A stretch of 9,192 nucleotides of DNA, from assembly GCA_018609945.1 (NCBI GenBank), contig JAHENO010000046.1:1-9192 (forward strand), in the 5' to 3' direction. Positions 5,561 to 9,192 of the stretch are shown here, piece by piece; within the stretch, counting starts at the first letter, position 1, and each line of letters opens with the position of its first letter. The notes below the pieces were generated by a model. That model was given only the letters and a program-made list of their open reading frames with translations. It ran no database searches and was not told the DNA's origin. The DNA is from Haloarculaceae archaeon (GTDB lineage: Archaea > Halobacteriota > Halobacteria > Halobacteriales > Haloarculaceae). The translations under genes and the position numbers were made by a program.

Positions 5561-6829
5561 CTACTCAAGCGCAGCGAGGCGGTTGAGCGCGTAGATCACG
5601 CGCAACATCCCGGCGGCGTCGCCGCGGTCGAAGACGAGTTCGCTCGTGGACATGACGTGTTCGAGGACGTCCTCGGAGGCGTGTTCGGGGGCGGCGGCGA
5701 CGCCGCTGTCGGTCTCCGCGATCCACTGCATCACGCGGAGGTCGGTCTTGGAGTCGCCCATCATCAGGGCGAACGGGTCCTCGATCCCGAGGACGTCCAG
5801 GGCGGCCTCGACACCGACCACCTTGTTGAGTTCCAGCGACCCGATCTCGGCGGCGTCGGCCTCGTAGTAGGCGACGTCGACGCGCTCGAACAGTCCCGCC
5901 AGATCCGCGGGCACGTCCGAGGCGGCGACATCGGGCTGTTCGCCCCGCCGCTCCAGCACGCCACGTATCTCCGGGTCCTCGTTCGCGTAGTAGGCACGGG
6001 CGTAGCCGACGGAGCCATCGACCGACCGTTCGTCGGCGTCGGCGTCCCCGCCACTCACCGCCAGAACACTCTCTTCGAGGAGATCGAGCAGATAGACGAG
6101 GCCCTCGTCGATGACTGCCTCGGCGCGGTCGCTGCCGGTCTCGAAGTTGGGTTTGAGCGTGACGTTGAACTCGTTGCCCTGGAGATGGCACCCCTCCTGG
6201 ATCGACGCGGGGGCGTCGGGCAGCACGCGCGAGCGGACGTGGCCGAACACGTCCCGGATGTCGGCGTCGAGGTCCTCGTAGAGCAGGCACTTGGTGTCGG
6301 CACCGTGACCCGGCGTGAAGACGCCGGTCCCCGTCTCGTAGACGACGCTGACGGACCCGGAGTGGACGATGTCGTTGCCCAGTCCCTGGATGAGAAAGCC
6401 CTTGACGTTCTCCAGGGTCTGGCCGGTGCAGATGACGACCGGAACGCCGTCGTCGTGAAACCGCGTCAGGAGGTGCAGCGTCTCGCGGGGGATCTCGTTG
6501 TCGGTGTTGCCGGCCGACCGGAGCGTCTCGTCGACGTCCAGCACGAGGACGTTCACCCCGCGGCCGTGCTTGGCGTACAGATCGAGCGCGGTGAAGGCCT
6601 GGTCGCGGGTGGCGCGACTCGCCAGGTCCGCGAACGTCTCGCCCACCTGCGGGAACCCCGACCGGATCGTGTCCTTCCGGTCGTCCAGTTCCTCGCTCGC
6701 GTCCTGCCACCGTTCGAGCGCTACCCGGGAGTCCACAGGCGGGAACAGGTCCACGAACTCCTGGTAGGCCCGCAACGTCTCCGTGTCGAACTCCTCGTAG
6801 AGCCTGTAGAGCAGGTCGTAGGTCTCCAT
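5561..6829 (-). CDS. HAD-superfamily phosphatase (type IIB-like) with N-terminal helical extension
   Basis: 422 residues. All four HAD motifs are present: motif I LVLDVDETL (nucleophile D98 and acid/base D100), motif II VICTGQT (T135), motif III Lys in LELNKVVGVEAAL (K336), and motif IV MMGDSKTDLRVM (D359, D363). The long insert between motifs II and III (about 140-330) is a type II cap, as in Cof-type, sucrose- and phosphoglycolate-phosphatase relatives, so a small sugar- or acid-phosphate is the likely substrate; the exact one cannot be read. The ~90 residues before motif I form an acidic helical extension not normal for the family. The ATG has a TTCTTTTGG box 26-27 nt upstream. The gene is divergent from gdh-gfcR and is followed by the small broken gene in the same frame, 63 nt after its stop. 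Confidence 0.88.
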   Translation of the reverse strand: METYDLLYRLYEEFDTETLRAYQEFVDLFPPVDSRVALERWQDASEELDDRKDTIRSGFPQVGETFADLASRATRDQAFTALDLYAKHGRGVNVLVLDVDETLRSAGNTDNEIPRETLHLLTRFHDDGVPVVICTGQTLENVKGFLIQGLGNDIVHSGSVSVVYETGTGVFTPGHGADTKCLLYEDLDADIRDVFGHVRSRVLPDAPASIQEGCHLQGNEFNVTLKPNFETGSDRAEAVIDEGLVYLLDLLEESVLAVSGGDADADERSVDGSVGYARAYYANEDPEIRGVLERRGEQPDVAASDVPADLAGLFERVDVAYYEADAAEIGSLELNKVVGVEAALDVLGIEDPFALMMGDSKTDLRVMQWIAETDSGVAAAPEHASEDVLEHVMSTSELVFDRGDAAGMLRVIYALNRLAALE

Positions 6830-6851
6830 GCCTGCCCCTACGCTCCCCGTC

Positions 6852-6861
6852 CCAAAAGAAC
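6852..6861 (-). promoter_or_regulatory. TATA-like box of the HAD phosphatase gene
   Basis: Minus strand GTTCTTTTGG, centred about 27 nt before the ATG at 6829, again fitting a leaderless mRNA. It confirms the annotated start of the HAD gene. Confidence 0.5.
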
Positions 6862-6924
6862 GACAGTCCTGCTGACACCCCCCCGGACGGCGACCTGTGG
6901 AGGGGGCATCTCCGCCAGTGTCAG

Positions 6925-6976
6925 AATATTTTACTCACTGATCGATAAATATTTTCTCCCGCGGCACCAACGGGAG
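6925..6976 (+). promoter_or_regulatory. gdh-gfcR promoter with repeated AATATTTT and a start-proximal inverted repeat
   Basis: The TATA box is GATAAATATTTT (6944-6955), about 30 nt before the gdh ATG. A second AATATTTT lies at 6925-6932, 23 bp (about two helical turns) upstream of the one at 6948-6955; both are followed by CTC after 0 or 1 base. Between the TATA box and the ATG is an inverted repeat CTCCCG (6956-6961) and CGGGAG (6971-6976) with a 9-nt loop. The region is the most A/T-rich part of the window. GfcR, encoded second in this operon, is an obvious candidate to bind here, but no published operator was matched. Confidence 0.65.
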
Positions 6977-6979
6977 TCC

Positions 6980-8035
6980 ATGAGAGCTATCGGCATCGAA
7001 CGTGGGGCGGAGCGACCCGCGCTGCTCGAGGTTCCGCGACCCGACCCGGAGTCGGGGGAGGCGCTGGTCCGGACCCTGCGGGTCGGCGTCGACGGCACCG
7101 ACCACGAGGTCATCGCCGGCCATCACGGGGGGCCGCCCGCCGGCGAGGACCACCTCGTGCTCGGCCACGAGGCCGTCGGCGTCGTCGAGGCTGGTGCGGG
7201 GCCGCTCGAGCCCGACGACATCGTCGTGCCGACGGTCCGCCGGCCGCCGAACGGCGAGGGAAACCGCTACTTCGAGCGTGGCGAGGCCGACATGGCGCCG
7301 CCGGGGGCGGCCCTCGAACGTGGCATCGACGGCGCCCACGGGTTCATGAGCGAGTACTTCACCAGCCCGGCCGAGTACCTGATCGAGGTGCCCGCGGACC
7401 TCGCGGAGTGGGGGTTTCTCGTCGAGCCGATCAGCATCGCCGAGAAGGCCCTCGAACTCGCATACGCCTCGCGGTCGTCGTTCGGATGGGAGCCCGAGAC
7501 TGCCCTGGTGCTTGGCAACGGCTCGCTCGGGTTGCTGACGGTCGCGATGCTGCGAGCGGACTACGAGGTCTACTGTGTCGGGCGCCGGGACCGACCCGAC
7601 CCGACCATCGACATCATCGAGGCGCTGGGTGCCACCTACGTCGACTCCCGGGAGACGCCGGTCGACGAGGTTCCCGCGGTCTACGAGCCGGCCGACCTCG
7701 TCTTCGAGGCGACCGGCTACGCGAAACACGCCTTCCGGAGCGTCGAGGCGCTCGGTCCCAACGGCGTCGCGGCGCTTCTGGGCGTGCCCGAACCCTGGAC
7801 GTTCGAGGTCGACGGCGGCCGCCTCCACAAGGAGATGGTGATGTACAACAAGGCCGTCGTGGGGAGCGTCAACTCCGGGCCGCGGCACTTCCGGGCTGCG
7901 GTCGACCGCCTTGCGGCCATGCCCGAGTGGTTCCTCGAGGACCTCCTCACGCGAGTGGTGCCCGTCGAGTCCTTCGAGGCGGCTTTCGAGGAGAGCAAAA
8001 CGACAATAAAGACAGCCGTCGAATTCGAGCCATGA
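6980..8035 (+). CDS. gdh: Glucose 1-dehydrogenase, zinc-dependent, NADP-preferring type
   Basis: 351 residues, medium-chain dehydrogenase family. It oxidises glucose to gluconolactone/gluconate, the first step of the semi-phosphorylative Entner-Doudoroff pathway of haloarchaea. Zinc ligands match the characterised Haloferax mediterranei enzyme: D38 (in VGVDGTD, where most relatives have Cys), H63 and E64 in LGHEAVG, and E149 in FLVEPISIAEKA. The structural-zinc Cys cluster of other MDR enzymes is absent, as in that enzyme. The Rossmann loop is GNGSLG (179-184), and GRRDRP (201-206) supplies arginines that fit NADP 2'-phosphate binding. The ATG at 6980 is correctly spaced from the TATA box, and the long open frame before it is antisense to the HAD gene. 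It overlaps gfcR by four bases (ATGA), so the two are translationally coupled. Confidence 0.96.
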   Translation: MRAIGIERGAERPALLEVPRPDPESGEALVRTLRVGVDGTDHEVIAGHHGGPPAGEDHLVLGHEAVGVVEAGAGPLEPDDIVVPTVRRPPNGEGNRYFERGEADMAPPGAALERGIDGAHGFMSEYFTSPAEYLIEVPADLAEWGFLVEPISIAEKALELAYASRSSFGWEPETALVLGNGSLGLLTVAMLRADYEVYCVGRRDRPDPTIDIIEALGATYVDSRETPVDEVPAVYEPADLVFEATGYAKHAFRSVEALGPNGVAALLGVPEPWTFEVDGGRLHKEMVMYNKAVVGSVNSGPRHFRAAVDRLAAMPEWFLEDLLTRVVPVESFEAAFEESKTTIKTAVEFEP

Positions 8036-8661
8036 AGAACGTCGACGACCTCATCCGGAGCGCGGAGGAACTGGCCGAGCGGGGGCTCTCCAAGGGCGAA
8101 ATCGCCGACGAACTGAACGTCTCCCGCGAGACGGCGAGCTGGCTCGTCGAGCGCGGAGGGGCGACGCCCCAGCCCCGCCGGACCGAGACTGCCGACCCGC
8201 ACGACATCCACGTCGACTGGTCGGCCGTCGGCCGGGACTCGGCGCGGTTGACCTACGTCGGGCAGGCGATGGCCGACCTCCTCTCGAAGCAGGGCGAGGC
8301 CGTCGACCTGACGGTCGGCATCGAGAAGGCCGGTACGCCGCTCGCGACCGTCGTGGCACAGGAACTGGAGACGGACATCTCGACGTACGTCCCCCGGAAA
8401 CACCAGTGGGAGGACGGCGACATCGAGGACCTCGAAGGGACCTTCTCGCGGAACTTCGCGGACATCCGCGACCGGGAGTGTTACGTCGTCGACGACACCG
8501 TCACCAGCGGCACGACGATGAGCGAGGCAATCACCGCCATCCGCGAGCAGGGTGGCGACCCCGTCGCCGCCGTGGTCCTCGTCGACAAGCAGGGCGTCGA
8601 CGACCTGAACGGCGTCCCCGTCTACTCGCTGGTCCAGGCGATCCGCGTCGGCGAGGACTAG
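8032..8661 (+). CDS. gfcR: GfcR: transcriptional regulator of glucose/fructose catabolism (HTH plus PRTase-like domain)
   Basis: 209 residues. The N-terminal 45 residues form a helix-turn-helix (LSKGEIADELNVSRETASWL, 19-38). After a Pro/Thr-rich linker (about 43-58) comes a type I phosphoribosyltransferase fold with the PRPP-binding motif CYVVDDTVTSGTTM (150-163). Such proteins are often labelled orotate phosphoribosyltransferase-like, but in Haloferax volcanii the orthologue was shown to be an activator of sugar catabolism genes, and there too it sits next to gdh. The PRTase domain is therefore probably a metabolite sensor. The start ATG overlaps the gdh stop. It ends 73 bp before the structured repeat region. 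Confidence 0.94.
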   Translation: MKNVDDLIRSAEELAERGLSKGEIADELNVSRETASWLVERGGATPQPRRTETADPHDIHVDWSAVGRDSARLTYVGQAMADLLSKQGEAVDLTVGIEKAGTPLATVVAQELETDISTYVPRKHQWEDGDIEDLEGTFSRNFADIRDRECYVVDDTVTSGTTMSEAITAIREQGGDPVAAVVLVDKQGVDDLNGVPVYSLVQAIRVGED

Positions 8662-8675
8662 GGCTGGGAGTCTGG

Positions 8676-8690
8676 GTCGGTTTTGAGATT
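8676..8690 (+). terminator. Possible T-tract terminator of gdh-gfcR
   Basis: TTTT at 8681-8684 lies about 20 nt after the gfcR stop in otherwise GC-rich DNA. Archaeal termination commonly uses short U-tracts, but four T residues are marginal. A weak GATTC/GAATC inverted repeat (8687-8705) follows it. Confidence 0.25.
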
Positions 8691-8734
8691 CGAACTCTCG
8701 GAATCAGTGATTGAGCCGATGCGGCGACTGCGAC

Positions 8735-9155
8735 CAGCCAGAAAGCCCCCGGCCCCTTTCATCCCCGCCCACCGGCAGGCCTGCCCTTCCCCGGGTTCTT
8801 GCGGCTGCGCCGCGAGGTTCGGGAGACGGAGTCTCCCGGCACGCGCGCTAAAACGCGTTTCCGGTCGTGCGGTTGGCGCGCGCTGTCGTGAGTCCTGTCG
8901 AACGACAGCGTCGCGCGAGGGATGAGCGAGCGGAGCGAGCGAATCGGCTGGGGAGGCGTGTGGCTGTGGTCGGGCGGGACTGAAAGGGGCCGCGGACTCG
9001 GCGAACCCCGACGACGTAAGGACCACAGTGAGCGGAGTGAACGAGGACCGTAGCGAGCGCGAGGCCGACCGCAGGGAGGCCTCGGTCCGCTCGAACGGCG
9101 ACCGCAGGGAGCCGTGAGAGTCGCGGGAGCCGAGTCCGCGGGGGCTTTCTGGCTG
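8735..9155. repeat. 421-bp structured intergenic element with nested inverted repeats (three-way junction)
   Basis: This fills most of the 531-bp gene-free end of the window. A CAGCCAGAAAGCCCCC (8735-8750) is the perfect reverse complement of A' (9140-9155). B GGCCCCTTTCATCCCCGCCC (8751-8770) pairs with B' at 8972-8991 with 18 of 20 matches. C CCGCGGACTCGGC (8990-9002) pairs perfectly with C' (9129-9141). Order A-B-B'-C-C'-A', with arms abutting or overlapping by two bases. Arm B contains further hairpins: GGCAGGCCTGCC (8774-8785), GCGGC/GCCGC (8801-8813), CGGGAGAC/GTCTCCCG (8820-8838), CGCTGTCGT/ACGACAGCG (8881-8910), and tandem GAGCGAGCG (8924-8941). Translations in all frames lack the acidic haloarchaeal profile, so I regard it as non-coding. 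GACTGAAAGGGGC-type motifs resemble dispersed haloarchaeal intergenic repeats, from memory only. Confidence 0.7.
9066..9111 (+). repeat. 13-bp direct repeat inside arm C of the structured element
   Basis: CGACCGCAGGGAG occurs at 9066-9078 and again at 9099-9111, a 33-bp period. The first copy sits in the loop of a GAGGCC/GGCCTC hairpin (9061-9083). Confidence 0.55.
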
Positions 9156-9182
9156 TTTCCAGACACAACTCCATGCTCATCT

Positions 9183-9192
9183 GAAAAATATC
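9183..9192 (-). promoter_or_regulatory. TATA-like box at the right edge
   Basis: Plus strand GAAAAATATC, minus strand GATATTTTTC. On the minus strand it would start transcription near 9160, next to the right end of the structured element at 9155. On the plus strand it could instead serve a gene beyond the window. The direction cannot be decided from this sequence. Confidence 0.35.

Noticed and set aside
5304..5594. 96-codon ORF on the plus strand across the element and small gene
   Set aside because: It is the mirror of the small gene and the HAD 3' end, Ser/Pro/Arg-rich in composition, with no promoter or family features.
6872..6924. Inverted repeat CTGACAC / GTGTCAG in the HAD-gdh intergenic region
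   Set aside because: Only 7 bp with a 39-nt gap and no extension; expected by chance at this length.
8684..8705. T-arm-like GAGTTCGAATCTC on the minus strand, suggesting a tRNA remnant
   Set aside because: Only three stem pairs form, and no acceptor, anticodon arm or CCA-side sequence is near.
8848..9180. 110-codon minus-strand ORF starting at 9180
   Set aside because: It translates the structured repeat into an Arg/Ser-rich protein unlike haloarchaeal proteins, and the TATA-like box is too close to its ATG.
8662..9192. RNase P RNA or SRP 7S RNA as identity of the structured region
   Set aside because: I looked for the conserved RNase P core segments and the SRP Alu/domain IV motifs and found none.

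Overview
The window is chromosomal DNA from a halophilic archaeon (class Halobacteria). Support for this: high G+C, strongly acidic proteins with almost only G/C at third codon positions, TATA-type elements centred about 26-30 nt upstream of start codons (leaderless or near-leaderless mRNAs), Tat/lipobox N-termini, and several genes typical of haloarchaea (Zn-dependent glucose dehydrogenase with an Asp zinc ligand, GfcR, UbaA, a JAMM peptidase, a one-domain RNase R). Genus cannot be fixed from the sequence alone.

Layout. At the left edge (minus strand) is the N-terminus of a Tat lipoprotein, then glyA (serine hydroxymethyltransferase, minus). A short divergent promoter region separates glyA from a plus-strand JAMM/MPN+ metallopeptidase, followed by an unrecognised Tat lipoprotein (plus). 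Convergent to that is ubaA (minus), the E1-like activating enzyme of the SAMP ubiquitin-like system. JAMM enzymes remove SAMPs and UbaA activates them, so writer and eraser enzymes lie within about 2.2 kb. Next is an RNase R-type exoribonuclease (minus).

The region 5187-5497 holds what looks like a small acidic gene broken by an 80-bp element with perfect 13-bp terminal inverted repeats and a 3-bp target duplication (TGA). Removing the element plus one TGA copy joins two ORF pieces in frame into one 75-residue protein. This is the clearest novelty in the window. The broken gene lies directly downstream of a HAD-superfamily phosphatase gene (minus) and probably shares its transcript, using a Shine-Dalgarno site and a TTG start.

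Divergent from the HAD gene is the gdh-gfcR operon (plus, ATGA overlap): glucose dehydrogenase opens the semi-phosphorylative Entner-Doudoroff pathway, and GfcR is the known haloarchaeal regulator of glucose/fructose catabolism. The gdh promoter carries a two-copy AATATTTT repeat and an inverted repeat next to the start.

The last 531 bases have no credible gene. They contain a 421-bp structured repeat whose three pairs of inverted repeats are ordered A-B-B'-C-C'-A' with no bases left over at the joints, so a single strand would fold as a three-way junction. A TATA-like box at the right edge of the window could start a minus-strand transcript almost exactly at the end of this element. No CRISPR, rRNA or tRNA gene was seen.
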